64,000 nt of DNA, taken from NCBI RefSeq assembly GCF_000744835.1, contig NZ_JQMS01000001.1:310001-374000 (forward strand), given 5' to 3'. Position 1 is the stretch's first letter. The number at the start of each line of letters is the position of its first letter. Below the pieces are notes generated by a model. The model saw only the letters and a list, made by a program, of their open reading frames with translations. It did not search any database and was not told the DNA's origin. Of this stretch, positions 9,106 to 18,968 are shown piece by piece. Both the position numbers and the translations under genes were made by a program. The stretch comes from Flavobacterium sp. 83 (GTDB taxonomy: Bacteria > Bacteroidota > Bacteroidia > Flavobacteriales > Flavobacteriaceae).

Positions 9106-9900
9106 TTATTTTGTAGTAGTAATAATCAAAGTAATTAAGGTAATCAACAACGAAGAAATAGAAATAATTACTCCGGTATTAGGACCTATAGCCGCTCCAT
9201 TTATCTTATTTCGGTTCGGTTCCACGTAAACGACATCATTTTGGGCTAAATAATAGAAGGGAGAGTTGATAAAATCAGCTTTAGTAATATCAACTCTGTT
9301 ATAGGATTTTATACCATTTATTTCACGTATGATCAAAATAGTATTTCTCTTTCCATAAATGGTCAAATCCTTCGCCATCGTCAACGCTTCAATCAATGTA
9401 ATTCGTTCAGAGGCGACTGGATACGTCCCCGGCAAATTAACTTCTCCTTGTACCGAAATTTTAAAATTCATGACACGAAGGTTAACTATAGGATTCTTAA
9501 TATAAACCGCAATTTTATCTTGTAGCATTTTCAATACTTCAAATCGGGTCAATCCACTTACTTTCAATTTACCCAAAACAGGAAAATCAATAGTTCCCTG
9601 AGCATCCACTATATACAACTGAACGGTTTCCTGTCCACGAACAATATCTAATTTATTAGTACTTGGAAGACTATATGTTTTTAAATTGAATGGCATAGCA
9701 ATTTCAGGATCTTCGGCTGATACAATAATCATCAGTAAATCATCCGGTTGCATCTTAATTTCATACGAATTAGACTTTTCCTGAGGTGTAATTCCATCTG
9801 CACCCTGATAATACACAATATCTTTAGGCGAAGCACAGGAAAAAAGAAAAAAAATCAAAAACAACGAAATTGCTTTTTGTAATAAAGAAAGGTATTTCAT
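9106..9900 (-). CDS. Polysaccharide export lipoprotein (Wza-like), copy 1
   Basis: Outer-membrane export channel protein of the Wza family, 264 aa. A lipoprotein signal is clear: basic start, hydrophobic core, then lipobox FLFSC with the cysteine near residue 22. The export domain follows (MQPDDLLMIIVSAEDPEIA, then GTIDFPVLGKLKVSGLT), then an SLBB-like segment (ISVQGEVNLPGTYPV) and a C-terminal hydrophobic helix of Ile, Leu and Thr residues. Much shorter than E. coli Wza but usual for Bacteroidota. A -7-like box (caaatata on the plus strand, 9921-9928) lies just upstream of the start, without a clear -33 box. Confidence 0.9.
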   Translation of the reverse strand: MKYLSLLQKAISLFLIFFLFSCASPKDIVYYQGADGITPQEKSNSYEIKMQPDDLLMIIVSAEDPEIAMPFNLKTYSLPSTNKLDIVRGQETVQLYIVDAQGTIDFPVLGKLKVSGLTRFEVLKMLQDKIAVYIKNPIVNLRVMNFKISVQGEVNLPGTYPVASERITLIEALTMAKDLTIYGKRNTILIIREINGIKSYNRVDITKADFINSPFYYLAQNDVVYVEPNRNKINGAAIGPNTGVIISISSLLITLITLIITTTK

Positions 9901-10235
9901 AAATTTATTTTTAAAAAGAGCAAATATAAGTATTTTGAGTTACTATTTAGGAGACATCAAAAACAAGAAAATATTTATAACAAAATTAATAAGATAACCC
10001 GTTGGGTGCAATTATTAAAAACGTCAATTCGAGTGTTTTTTGTGTAGTAAAACGGAACAAAAATGTATCGAGAATCGTTTTTAATGAAATTTTTCTTGTT
10101 CTCGATACGATTTTCTATCGAAAATCACTCGAACTGACGAAAAATTATTATCAAAACCTAATTACACCCGACGGGTTAAGATAACATTTCTCTTTTGATT
10201 TGTGGAATTAAAAATTCAAAAAGTGATTTATATTT
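9901..10235. other. Intergenic region holding palindromic repeat copy B
   Basis: About 335 bp between the initiating sugar transferase and the export lipoprotein gene. It holds one well-preserved palindromic repeat (9998-10176) and a possible -7 promoter box near 9921-9928 for the lipoprotein gene. I see no gene; an apparent 60-codon plus-strand reading frame lies within the repeat. Confidence 0.7.
9998..10176. repeat. Palindromic repeat element, copy B, with flanking direct repeats
   Basis: The best-preserved copy, about 180 bp. It opens acccgttgggtgcaatta and ends tacacccgacgggt, so the outermost ends are inverted repeats. Subterminal blocks cgtcaattcgagtg and cactcgaactgacg also face each other, and the centre contains gtatcgagaa opposite ttctcgatac, so nearly the whole element can fold into one hairpin. 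The bases taagata (7-8 bp including shared edge bases) lie directly outside both ends (9991-9997 and 10177-10183), consistent with a target-site duplication. No coding potential. Confidence 0.8.
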
Positions 10236-11654
10236 TTAATACGCATTATCCTCACCTTTAAAAACATTGAAAACAGTTAAGTAAATAATTTTTAAATCCA
10301 ATAAAATACTCCAGTTTTCTATATACCAAATATCATGATCCACGCGGTCCTTCATATCAATAAGCTCTTTCGTTTCACCCCGACAGCCATTCACTTGTGC
10401 CCAACCGGTAATTCCAGGTTTCGCATAATGACGGACCAGATAATTATTGATTAATTCGGAATATTGTTGGGTATGTTTTAACATGTGCGGACGTGGTCCC
10501 ACCACAGACATGGTACCCCACAATACATTAAAAAACTGAGGTAATTCATCTATATTTGTTTTCCGCATAAACGCACCAATTTTAGTTACTCGGGCATCGC
10601 CCTTCGTAGCTTGCATCGTATCTGAATTATTATTGACCCTCATCGTTCTAAATTTCCAACACAGAAAAGATTCGTTCTCCCTTCCGGAACGTTCCTGCTT
10701 AAAAAAAATGGGTCCAGGTGAATCTAATTTTATTAAAACAAAAATAATAGGAAACAACCAAGGAAAAACCAATACGATGGCCAAAAAAGAAAAAACAAGA
10801 TCAAACATTTTCTTTGACAACAAATTGACCGTAATCTCTAAAGGCTCTTTACGCAACATCAAGACAGGGGTATTCTCATAAAAATTAATCTCTACCTTAC
10901 GTGATTTAGTGTACAACTGAAAATCAGGTAAAAACTTAATGCGAACCATATTGCGTTCACAAAGCAACGTCAATTCATTGATTATTTTTATATTATCAAT
11001 ATGCAGAGCGACATACATTTCATCTACTTTCTCCTTTAGAAGATAGTCTTCAATCGCATTAAAATTTCCCAGTATAGGTGCCGATATAAAAGCAAAAGGA
11101 TCGACCGAGTCCTCAAAAAAACCCAATACCCTATAACCATAGGTAAGGTCTTTTGATAAAATTTTTCGTATGTGCTCACCTGTATCATTGGCTCCAATAA
11201 TAATCACATTCTTAAAATTATACCCTTTTGCCCGAATGTATTTCAACACTATCATGAAAACTACCCGAGATACAAAAAGTAGAATAAAAAAAACAATATA
11301 AAAATAGATGATACGCAAACGATTAACATCCGCATATTCTAACAGCACTACAATCATGGCGATCAATGCTGCGTGAATAATAATCATTTTAATCATTCGC
11401 ATCAAGATGCTCTCAATACGTTCGATACGAACAACCCGATACGAATCTTTATAAAGTAATAATACAATCCAAAATAAATTAGACAATAAAGATATTGTTC
11501 GCACCTCTTTTAATTCAATTCTGTCAAAACTATCATATCGTAATAAGAAAGAGAGTACAATAGCTGCGTTCAACAATACAATATCCCATACTAAAAAACA
11601 AAGTTTAAAATAACGGGAAAAACGATAAGTAGCTAGGTGTTTTATTAATGACAT
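10236..11654 (-). CDS. Polyprenyl-phosphate sugar-1-phosphate transferase (WcaJ/WbaP family initiating transferase)
   Basis: Starts the repeat unit by transferring a hexose-1-phosphate to undecaprenyl phosphate at the inner membrane. The N-terminus holds several hydrophobic helices (about residues 15-140). A Rossmann-like domain follows (NVIIIGANDTGEHIRKIL near residue 168). After one more membrane helix near residues 280-305 comes the catalytic domain: SPGPIFFKQERSG, CWKFRTMRV, RKTNIDELPQFFNVLWG, SVVGPRPH and KPGITGWAQVNGCRG. The 472-residue length and domain order are typical of full-length WcaJ-like proteins. Which sugar it transfers cannot be read from sequence. Confidence 0.93.
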   Translation of the reverse strand: MSLIKHLATYRFSRYFKLCFLVWDIVLLNAAIVLSFLLRYDSFDRIELKEVRTISLLSNLFWIVLLLYKDSYRVVRIERIESILMRMIKMIIIHAALIAMIVVLLEYADVNRLRIIYFYIVFFILLFVSRVVFMIVLKYIRAKGYNFKNVIIIGANDTGEHIRKILSKDLTYGYRVLGFFEDSVDPFAFISAPILGNFNAIEDYLLKEKVDEMYVALHIDNIKIINELTLLCERNMVRIKFLPDFQLYTKSRKVEINFYENTPVLMLRKEPLEITVNLLSKKMFDLVFSFLAIVLVFPWLFPIIFVLIKLDSPGPIFFKQERSGRENESFLCWKFRTMRVNNNSDTMQATKGDARVTKIGAFMRKTNIDELPQFFNVLWGTMSVVGPRPHMLKHTQQYSELINNYLVRHYAKPGITGWAQVNGCRGETKELIDMKDRVDHDIWYIENWSILLDLKIIYLTVFNVFKGEDNAY

Positions 11655-11892
11655 ATATAAATAAGATTTGTAAAAAAACTAATTAATAAAAAAATATCTT
11701 TCTATAATTTATAACACCAACCGGACAACCATGGGTATCATTAATTTTTTATTATAAATTTCGCAAGTTCGAAGCCTAATTATTATTCTAAAAAGCAATA
11801 TAAAATGACGTTTAAGCTAACCGTTTTAGTATTTTTTTTTTAAAAAAAAAGATTTGTAATTTAACAATAGTTAACTACAAACAAAAAGGGTC
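11655..11892. other. Intergenic region with possible decayed repeat
   Basis: About 238 bp. Around 11727-11827, blocks such as aaccatgggtatcattaa and tttcgcaagttcga align by eye with the outer and subterminal parts of the palindromic element, followed by aatgacgttt on the far side. This may be a decayed copy. Nothing else recognisable. Confidence 0.35.
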
Positions 11893-12351
11893 CTATTTTT
11901 TTTCTACTAAATTCGCTTTAAATCTTTTTAAAATATAGAAGGCAACAAAACCAATTTGGCTTCCTATGATACCAAACATAACATCCATTATATCAGGATG
12001 CCTCTTACTGATAAAAAATTGACCGCCTTCGGCAAGACAAACTACAACCAATACTACAGCCGAATTCCTGAACCAAAAACCAAACCTGTTTTTATTTTTT
12101 TGCAATTTATTCTTTAAAGAAAATAAAGCTTCCAAAAAAAAACCAAATATAACAAAGGGAACCGCAGTACGAAGATTGAAATAAGTATTACTCCAATTAA
12201 GAAGCCATAAAGGCAAATAAGTCTCTGATGCTAATTTGTTATCCGGAATCCATGAAAAATAAAAAATAGATATGGTAATTAGTAAAAACAGCACAAAATT
12301 ACCCAGACATATCCATCTATTATATGCATTCTTTCTTTTGTACGAAATCAC
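11893..12351 (-). CDS. VanZ-like small membrane protein
   Basis: A 152-residue protein with about four hydrophobic segments. Its C-terminal half has the pattern of VanZ-like proteins: EGGQFFISKRHPDIMDVMFG followed by a glycine-containing last helix and a basic tail. The biochemical role of this family in polysaccharide loci is not established. The frame opens with GTG at 12351, immediately preceded by an in-frame stop, and has no internal Met near the start, so GTG is the only plausible initiation codon. It lies between the WecG/TagA-like glycosyltransferase and the initiating transferase. Confidence 0.72.
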   Translation of the reverse strand: MISYKRKNAYNRWICLGNFVLFLLITISIFYFSWIPDNKLASETYLPLWLLNWSNTYFNLRTAVPFVIFGFFLEALFSLKNKLQKNKNRFGFWFRNSAVVLVVVCLAEGGQFFISKRHPDIMDVMFGIIGSQIGFVAFYILKRFKANLVEKK

Positions 12352-12473
12352 TTATGGAGTAACTATCTAAATTAATTAAAATAAACACTATTTTTGATAC
12401 TAATTATAAACCATTATGTAATTTATGTTAAAAAAATGTTGAACTTTACAAAATAAAAGCTAACAATAACATT

Positions 12474-13223
12474 CTATTGGAAGGGGTTTTTATAAATACC
12501 TATTTTTTGTTTTAAAATAAAATAAAAAAAAGGCAAATCATCAATTAAATACCTTTTCCACAAACGTTTAGGTTCCTGTAACAGTCTATACAACCATTCC
12601 ATCCCTGTCTTTTGAAATATTTTGGGAGCACGTTTAACTCTACCTGCTTCAAAATCTATGGTAGCACCTAAAGCCATAAACAATTTGATATTTTGGAATC
12701 TATCTTTGTATTTATATATCCATTTTTCTTGCTTAGGCGCTCCTACTCCTACAACTAATACTGTAGCGTCAGTTTTGTTAATTAAATCAATAATTCTTTC
12801 ACATTCCGTTTCATTTTTTTCAAAACCAAAAGAAGGAGAGTGAGCCCCTACAACCACATCCCTACCAGTGCGAAAATTAATTTTATTCATTGCTAAATCT
12901 GCTACTCCAGTTTTCGCACCTAAAAGAAAAATCTTTACATCATTATTATTTTTATGAAATTCACAGTAAGCAGGTAATAATGAAGATCCAGGAATTACTT
13001 CTTTAATGGGGTTTCCTAAAAATTTTGCACCTAAAGCTAGTATATTACTGTCACATATTACCCAATCTGCTTTTTGATAGATTTCATAAAATTCGCGGTC
13101 TTTTTGCAATTTAACCAGATGATCAACATTGGGGGTAATTATAATACCTTTTTTTAAATTATTTAATAATTCTGAAAGCTTTAAAGAATGTAAATTAATA
13201 TTAAGAATATTTATTTTTTTCAT
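12474..13223 (-). CDS. WecG/TagA/CpsF-family glycosyltransferase
   Basis: Transfers a sugar (ManNAc or ManNAcA in characterised members) onto a lipid-linked intermediate. The family pattern is plain: TPNVDHLVKLQKD near residue 31, ADWVICDSNI near residue 52, VIPGSSLLPAYC, then VVGVGAPKQEKWIYKYKDRF near residue 155 and the closing GATIDFEAGRVKRAPKIFQK and GMEWLYRLLQEPKRLWKRYL. Length 249 aa is normal. It is peripheral-membrane at most, with no transmembrane helix. It may add the second sugar to the primed lipid, which is inference. Confidence 0.9.
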   Translation of the reverse strand: MKKINILNINLHSLKLSELLNNLKKGIIITPNVDHLVKLQKDREFYEIYQKADWVICDSNILALGAKFLGNPIKEVIPGSSLLPAYCEFHKNNNDVKIFLLGAKTGVADLAMNKINFRTGRDVVVGAHSPSFGFEKNETECERIIDLINKTDATVLVVGVGAPKQEKWIYKYKDRFQNIKLFMALGATIDFEAGRVKRAPKIFQKTGMEWLYRLLQEPKRLWKRYLIDDLPFFYFILKQKIGIYKNPFQ

Positions 13224-13239
13224 ATTTTTGTTAAATTAA

Positions 13240-14160
13240 TCAACCTACCTTCTTTATCAAATATTTAGCATTTTCTCTTTCATTTAATACTTTTTTATAT
13301 TTAAGTACTTTATCTAATCCTATAAATAAATTTGAACGATGCTTTATTAATTCTAATAATACATAAAGAACATATTTCATTCCCAACTTATACGATTTTG
13401 CTAAAAAATATAAAACAGATTGTTGATATTTTTTTTTATTTATAATACATAAAAACTTATTTGCTCGTAATGCTGCATTAAATCTAGCATCAAAATGGCT
13501 TTTACTAAAAGAATTTGTTAAACTACCATGCGATACAGTTATAATATATAATATTTCAAGAGTAGCCGTTATAGATTTAGCATGAAAAGCAGATTTTAAC
13601 GAGAAATAAATATCATTAGATGCTAAAATTTCTTCAAAACGAATATTGTTACTTTCAATAAGTTCTCTACGAATCATTTTACCCCAAGGAGGCGTGAAAT
13701 AGTATCTTAAAGCATCTTCGTCATTAATATTTTTCAAATAATCACTCACCAAATTCATATACCGAACATGTCGACTCGCAATTTGGTTAGTATCGGCAAA
13801 AACACTAGATGTACCAAAATAGATAATATCTTCTTTGGCTTCAAAATAATCATCCAATAATATTTCCATATTCTCTGAGAAATAATCATCCGCATCAGCA
13901 AAAATCACCCATTTACCCGAAGCTCTCTCTAACGCTAAATTTCTAGCTTTACCAGCCCCTCCAGAATCTGAATTAAAAATAACAATAACGTTATCATTAA
14001 AGGAATGACTGTTAATTTTCTCTTTTTCAGAATAATTACTATTATCATCTACAATAATTACCTCAAAATCAGATTGTTCAGGAATTGACTTCAAAAGCTT
14101 TAATAATAAGTCAAACGAATTTTTATGAGGAACAACTATTGAATACTTTATTTTCATCAT
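13240..14160 (-). CDS. Family 2 glycosyltransferase
   Basis: Cytoplasmic GT-A-fold glycosyltransferase. The N-terminal domain shows IKYSIVVPHKNSFD, the nucleotide-binding FEVIIVDDNSN, GGAGKARNLALERASGKW and the metal-binding DXD region FADADDYF. The C-terminal part has the acceptor-domain block NDIYFSLKSAFHAKSI. I use the ATG at 14160 (MMKIKYS; the next codon is also Met). A longer frame to 14181 would require GTG. Its sugar donor and acceptor cannot be assigned. The gene is very AT-rich, like its neighbours up to the flippase. Confidence 0.88.
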   Translation of the reverse strand: MMKIKYSIVVPHKNSFDLLLKLLKSIPEQSDFEVIIVDDNSNYSEKEKINSHSFNDNVIVIFNSDSGGAGKARNLALERASGKWVIFADADDYFSENMEILLDDYFEAKEDIIYFGTSSVFADTNQIASRHVRYMNLVSDYLKNINDEDALRYYFTPPWGKMIRRELIESNNIRFEEILASNDIYFSLKSAFHAKSITATLEILYIITVSHGSLTNSFSKSHFDARFNAALRANKFLCIINKKKYQQSVLYFLAKSYKLGMKYVLYVLLELIKHRSNLFIGLDKVLKYKKVLNERENAKYLIKKVG

Positions 14161-14317
14161 TACTTTTTTTTTAAAATTCACTAATTAAGACTAAAAATAT
14201 ACGTATTACAATGACTTAATAAAAACTAACAAATAAATACATAAATAAGGGTTTAACATTTATTTTTCATTAGAAACAAATAAATAGTAAAAAGCCTTTA
14301 CTAAAGTGTAAATAATA

Positions 14318-15418
14318 CTACTTTTTATTACATAACATTAACTTGTAAACATCAAAGAATTCATTTTCTTTTAAATTCATGTCAAACTCTTTAGAAAAAG
14401 CAACTCTTTCTTCAAAATATTTACCTTTTAATAAATCTTGATTATTAAAATATCTTTCGAGGTTTTCAATTAAAGAATCCATATCATCACAAACGTTTGA
14501 TTCATCTAATTTCTCTACAACTTCAGTAATTCCGCCACCATCCGCCATAACCAACACAGGCTTTCCGTACTCCATACATTCTATTGCAACAAGACCAAAA
14601 GCTTCTGTCGTTGACGGAAAAACACAAACATCCATCATAAATTGGTAGTCTTCAACATTAATTACATTACCAGTAAATAATACTTTTTCACTCATGCCTA
14701 ACGATTTTACTAATTCCTGAAGCCGCCCTTTTTCATTACCATCACCAACAATAAGTAGAAAAGCACTTTTTTTATTATGCTGAAAAACACAAAATGCCTT
14801 AATAAGTAAATCAATTCTTTTCCATTCAATTAATCTACTTGAAGTACCTATAATAAATTTATCATTCAAATTTAAAACACTTCTTAAATCCCTATTCTTT
14901 ACATCTCTAAAACTGACTCCATTGTAGATAATTGAAGAGTTTTCATTTTTAACCCCTCTCTTTCTCCAGAAATCTTCGGTATACTTTGAATTAAACGTTA
15001 AAAAAATTTTTTTACGATTCGAAAAAAATTTAAACAAACTCCATTTTAAAAAATCTGTTCTTTTTACAGCTCTACCAAAACCAAGTACACTATGATTAGT
15101 AAATATTACCTTGTTACTATTAAAATAAAACAATAAATCTCTTATAGGTCTAAAAGAGTGTATGTGTACAACATCATAGTGCTTTGCAATTGAATTCATC
15201 TTTGTATATTTAACTAAATTTAAATCAAATGCATCTATATCTATAAAATACCTTTTTATGTCAATGTCTAAAAACAAAGATATTAATTCACCTTCTTTTT
15301 TACAAAAAAACACTCCTACTTCTAAAGATTTGTTTTTAGACTGAGCCTTTGCTAAATAATAAACAAATCTTTCTATGCCACCTATATCAGTACCGTTCAG
15401 TATATGAAGTATTTTCAT
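14318..15418 (-). CDS. Family 4 glycosyltransferase
   Basis: GT-B-fold retaining glycosyltransferase, 366 aa. The N-terminal domain has MKILHILNGTDIGGIERFV, a start typical of GT4 enzymes. The donor-binding C-terminal domain has GTSSRLIEWKRIDLLIKAF near residue 190, LLIVGDGNEKGRLQELV, the VLFTGNV block, and the signature PSTTEAFGLVAIECMEYGKP, containing the EX7E pair, near residue 270. Soluble or membrane-associated. The specific linkage formed is unknown. Confidence 0.9.
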   Translation of the reverse strand: MKILHILNGTDIGGIERFVYYLAKAQSKNKSLEVGVFFCKKEGELISLFLDIDIKRYFIDIDAFDLNLVKYTKMNSIAKHYDVVHIHSFRPIRDLLFYFNSNKVIFTNHSVLGFGRAVKRTDFLKWSLFKFFSNRKKIFLTFNSKYTEDFWRKRGVKNENSSIIYNGVSFRDVKNRDLRSVLNLNDKFIIGTSSRLIEWKRIDLLIKAFCVFQHNKKSAFLLIVGDGNEKGRLQELVKSLGMSEKVLFTGNVINVEDYQFMMDVCVFPSTTEAFGLVAIECMEYGKPVLVMADGGGITEVVEKLDESNVCDDMDSLIENLERYFNNQDLLKGKYFEERVAFSKEFDMNLKENEFFDVYKLMLCNKK

Positions 15419-15466
15419 TTGAAGCCATTATTGCAACGCCACTGTTGACGTTAAATTATTATTATT

Positions 15467-16489
15467 TTAGTATAAACATTTTTTGTAAAGCCTCAAAAAG
15501 CTTTTTTTTATCCTTATGCACGGACTAACGCTTATAAAGTATAGCCTACCAAAATAAAGAGGCATATACATTTTAAAATAAGGAAAATTAACAAAATTTT
15601 TCTTTTCTACAAACCCAGCAAAAAGCTTATATTCTTTAAGTACATCCTGATAAGGAAAACCTTGTACTTTTCCGCTATATATAAAATAGTCATCTAACAA
15701 ATCACTAACCACCTGCCTGTGATATTTATATAATATAGGAACGGTTGATACAAGATTCAATATTACCTTTAGCTGAGCTAATGCTCTTTCTCGAGTAACA
15801 CTTTTATTAACCGCAGAGGAAGCTATATCTTTATAAAAATACAAAACTCCCTTATTCGTAAAGACATTTTTTGAATTAGCAAATACTTTTATTATAAAAT
15901 CTTGATCCTCAGAGTAATGCAATTTATTGTCGAACACGATATTATTATCGACTATTAAACTACGTTTGAATACATACGACCAAACTGCGTGTGTATATGA
16001 CTCCTTCCTAAAAAAATCATTTAAATTCTCATATCTTCTATTTCTCTTTGGACTTACATTATAGCTGCGAGTATTTGACTCTCTTGTAAAGCCAATTTGT
16101 ATTACATCTGGTTTACTTACAATACCGTACATAATCAGATTACTAATGTAATTAGAACTAACCATATCATCACAATCAACAAAACAAATATACTCTCCAC
16201 TTGCTTCTTCTAATCCACGATTCCTTGCAGAAGACACCCCTCCATTTTCCTTCGTAAAAACCTTTACAAAAGAAAATTTTTTAAAATATTTCATTAAAAT
16301 ATCATTACTCCCATCCGTTGACCCATCATTAACCAGAATAATTTCTATCGTAACTCCTACTGTATTACTGTCGATAATTGAGTCAACACATTGTGAAATA
16401 AAACATTCAGCATTGTAAACTGGAATTATAAATGAGAAGATAAAATCCTCTTTTGCTTTCATATTATCAAATTTATTTATTATATGCAT
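15467..16489 (-). CDS. Family 2 glycosyltransferase
   Basis: GT-A enzyme with FSFIIPVYNAECFISQCVDS near residue 19, EIILVNDGSTDGSNDIL, NGGVSSARNRGLEEASGEY and the DXD-type FVDCDDM near residue 105, followed by the acceptor-side block SEDQDFIIKVFANSKN. Length 340 aa. The ATG at 16489 overlaps the end of the upstream polymerase gene by 17 nt; an internal ATG at 16462 (MKAKEDF) would avoid most of this and is an alternative start. Donor unknown. Confidence 0.88.
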   Translation of the reverse strand: MHIINKFDNMKAKEDFIFSFIIPVYNAECFISQCVDSIIDSNTVGVTIEIILVNDGSTDGSNDILMKYFKKFSFVKVFTKENGGVSSARNRGLEEASGEYICFVDCDDMVSSNYISNLIMYGIVSKPDVIQIGFTRESNTRSYNVSPKRNRRYENLNDFFRKESYTHAVWSYVFKRSLIVDNNIVFDNKLHYSEDQDFIIKVFANSKNVFTNKGVLYFYKDIASSAVNKSVTRERALAQLKVILNLVSTVPILYKYHRQVVSDLLDDYFIYSGKVQGFPYQDVLKEYKLFAGFVEKKNFVNFPYFKMYMPLYFGRLYFISVSPCIRIKKSFLRLYKKCLY

Positions 16490-17699
16490 ACCTACTACTT
16501 AAATAGGGCATAAATGCATAGCAGCAAAGTAAAAAAACACTCAAAACTTGGTCATTAAATGCCAACGAATTATTTGTTGAACTAAGAAAAAGAAAAATAA
16601 TCGAAATGAAAATAACATCTCGAGTCCTATAAAAACTCAGTAATGACTTAAATAACTTAAAATAAGCAAAAGTAAAAAGAAAGGTAAATATAAGACCATA
16701 TCTAATTACGAAAATAATCCAGTAATTCTCAACATGCCCGAAACTCATTATTGAAAGAATATTATTGTATTCATCAGATGACATACCAAAGAGAAAATCC
16801 ATAATACTGTAATGATCAAATATAGACCAAATTTCAAATCTTGCTAATGCACTTTTGTCAGATGTCACATCAATATTCAATAATCTATCGCCCCAATTTA
16901 AAGTTATAAAAAAATAAAAAATAGTCATAATTACCAAAGAAAAAGCAATAATAATTAACGGCTTAATCTGTTTCATGCTCGTCTTTCTACTTGACAAATT
17001 CAGCACAAAATAACACACTAAAACTATCGCCCATAAAACTATGGAGCTACGTGTATTAAAACATAACAAAGACAGAAATCCACTCAATAGATATGCATAT
17101 TTTTTCCAAATAGAAATTTCAGCGTCTATTAAGACGAATGACATTAAAATTGAGGTCATTAATGCGTTATTTAATGGATGATTTTGAAAGGCAGTACTTC
17201 TAAAGCTAGTATCTTCTGATACCCAATCTGTAATAATATAACTTCCAGTAAAAGGAAAAAAATTAAAATTCAAAACTCTCTCTAATATGGCCATTGCACT
17301 ATTACAAATAAGAAAAAATAAAAGCAACGACCTTAGGTTTTTCGTAATGGACCTAGGCATATGTTTTATAATTATAGATATCAATACAGGAAGCAATAAT
17401 CCATTTGGAATGCTCGACATAGACCCGGTGTTACCCAGTATAACCATGAATAACACCATACAGCATAATACAACTACCACAATCAACTCTTCTCTACTTT
17501 TTCGAAGAACATTCTTCTTATTCATAAAAAATATAAGAAGAACCGCAAGGTAAAACTGTGGCAAAAGTAACTGATAAGAAGACACGTTAGATGTTCCCGT
17601 CATCCACCCTAAAACATACAAAACATTAGTACCAAAAAAAAGGGTACAAATAATAATACTATAAAACCAATATTTATATTTATAATTAGAAATTACCAT
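16473..17699 (-). CDS. Probable O-antigen/capsule polymerase (Wzy-like)
   Basis: A 408-residue integral membrane protein with about ten or more hydrophobic helices and a longer extracytoplasmic loop in the second half (around residues 260-320). Wzy polymerases diverge too much for firm motif matching, but the AFQNHPLNNALMTSIL and CFNTRSSIVLWAIVLV segments resemble conserved parts of O-antigen ligase/polymerase-type proteins. It sits between a glycosyltransferase and the pyruvyl-transferase-family gene in a locus that otherwise lacks a polymerase, which supports the call. Confidence 0.75.
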   Translation of the reverse strand: MVISNYKYKYWFYSIIICTLFFGTNVLYVLGWMTGTSNVSSYQLLLPQFYLAVLLIFFMNKKNVLRKSREELIVVVVLCCMVLFMVILGNTGSMSSIPNGLLLPVLISIIIKHMPRSITKNLRSLLLFFLICNSAMAILERVLNFNFFPFTGSYIITDWVSEDTSFRSTAFQNHPLNNALMTSILMSFVLIDAEISIWKKYAYLLSGFLSLLCFNTRSSIVLWAIVLVCYFVLNLSSRKTSMKQIKPLIIIAFSLVIMTIFYFFITLNWGDRLLNIDVTSDKSALARFEIWSIFDHYSIMDFLFGMSSDEYNNILSIMSFGHVENYWIIFVIRYGLIFTFLFTFAYFKLFKSLLSFYRTRDVIFISIIFLFLSSTNNSLAFNDQVLSVFLLCCYAFMPYLSSRYAYNK

Positions 17700-17840
17700 A
17701 CGTATTATTTAACTTAAAAACCATTTTATAGTGTCGATTAAATATCCAAAAAATGTATTATTCTACAAACCGAATTATAGATAGGGATGTTAACTAATTT
17801 TTCCAATTATAAATCGAAACTATAAATTTAAATCAATATG

Positions 17841-18968
17841 TTATAAATTATTTTTCAGAAAATCGACAGACTCATTTCTCCACTTATCCAAAACACTATT
17901 AACTTTTACATAATCGATTTCGTCATACAAAAGGTTTTCAGCAAGCTCTCCTTCTTCGTCAATCAATCGGTGTTCTAAATCGAAAAGCTTCAATAAACTA
18001 TTGAACCTCGATAATCCTCGTTCTTTATTTCCAATAGCAATAAAATTTTTATTAAATATAATTGAAAAAATAATTCCATGAAATGAGTCAGCAATAACAA
18101 AATCAGCTTTTAAAAATGAATTTAACCAGCCTTCAACGGGAGGATATAGATAGTTTTCTACTTCCATACAACTTGACTTGCCATACACTTCTTTTGGTTG
18201 ATTTGAAAACACAGGTAAACCAAGCAATGATGAGGCGTTCTTAATCAATGTGGTCTTATTCGCCGTTTTGTCCAAAATATAAGTAAAAATCCCATTTACC
18301 GGCTTTAAATCCCTTCTGGAAGAATCAATAACTTTTATATAATCTTCTTTTTTTAACAATAGAGTTGGGTCTAAAACAACTTGAGCACTAGAATTAAAAT
18401 ATTGCTTGCAAAGATCAACTCCTGAGTACTCTCTTACTGAAATTGCATCAAATTGTTGGATTAAATGTTTGCACTTTTCAGTTTCAATATCTGAAAATTC
18501 CCATTTGTCAGTTCCAAACGATGCGGCATAAGAGATCTTTCTTATTTTGGCATTATCTTGCAAAAAATCGAAAAAATAATTATAGATATTTGGGGAATAT
18601 ATGGGTCTCCATGTTTGATCACTACCTACAATTATAGCATCATAATTATTCTTATGAAAATGACTTTTTAAATCTAGTGTATTATCAATATATTCCGACC
18701 TATTAATATTACTATGAATAAATTGTATTGTATTTTTATAAACATAGTCAATTTGTCTTTTTGAAAAGAAAGGTTTTCGTTTATTTACAATCCTATCGTA
18801 TGTAGCATTTTTAAAATAACGTAATGTTTTTAGAATATCTTTTTTGTTTTGCCTATCTATGGTGATCACTTCGTGACCTAAATCTTTTAGAATTTTTTGT
18901 AATGCATAAGCCTGAAGAATACCTCCATAATTATGCGCAAGAGGTTGTGTTAAAATTGCGATTTTCAT
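17841..18968 (-). CDS. Polysaccharide pyruvyl transferase family protein
   Basis: Member of the family that adds ketal pyruvate to sugars or otherwise decorates surface glycans. It begins MKIAILTQPLAHNYGGILQA, with the family's NYGG block. Other marks are YDAIIVGSDQTWRP near residue 110, ISYAASFGTDKW, ISVREYSGVDLCKQYF, VVLDPTLLLKKEDY and the C-terminal ADSFHGIIFSIIFNKNFIAI with the conserved SFHG. The ATG at 18968 gives this usual start; the reading to 18986 would need TTG. The exact modification is unknown. Confidence 0.87.
   Translation of the reverse strand: MKIAILTQPLAHNYGGILQAYALQKILKDLGHEVITIDRQNKKDILKTLRYFKNATYDRIVNKRKPFFSKRQIDYVYKNTIQFIHSNINRSEYIDNTLDLKSHFHKNNYDAIIVGSDQTWRPIYSPNIYNYFFDFLQDNAKIRKISYAASFGTDKWEFSDIETEKCKHLIQQFDAISVREYSGVDLCKQYFNSSAQVVLDPTLLLKKEDYIKVIDSSRRDLKPVNGIFTYILDKTANKTTLIKNASSLLGLPVFSNQPKEVYGKSSCMEVENYLYPPVEGWLNSFLKADFVIADSFHGIIFSIIFNKNFIAIGNKERGLSRFNSLLKLFDLEHRLIDEEGELAENLLYDEIDYVKVNSVLDKWRNESVDFLKNNL

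Noticed and set aside
10002..10184. A 60-codon plus-strand frame.
   Set aside because: It lies inside palindromic repeat copy B and is explained by the repeat.
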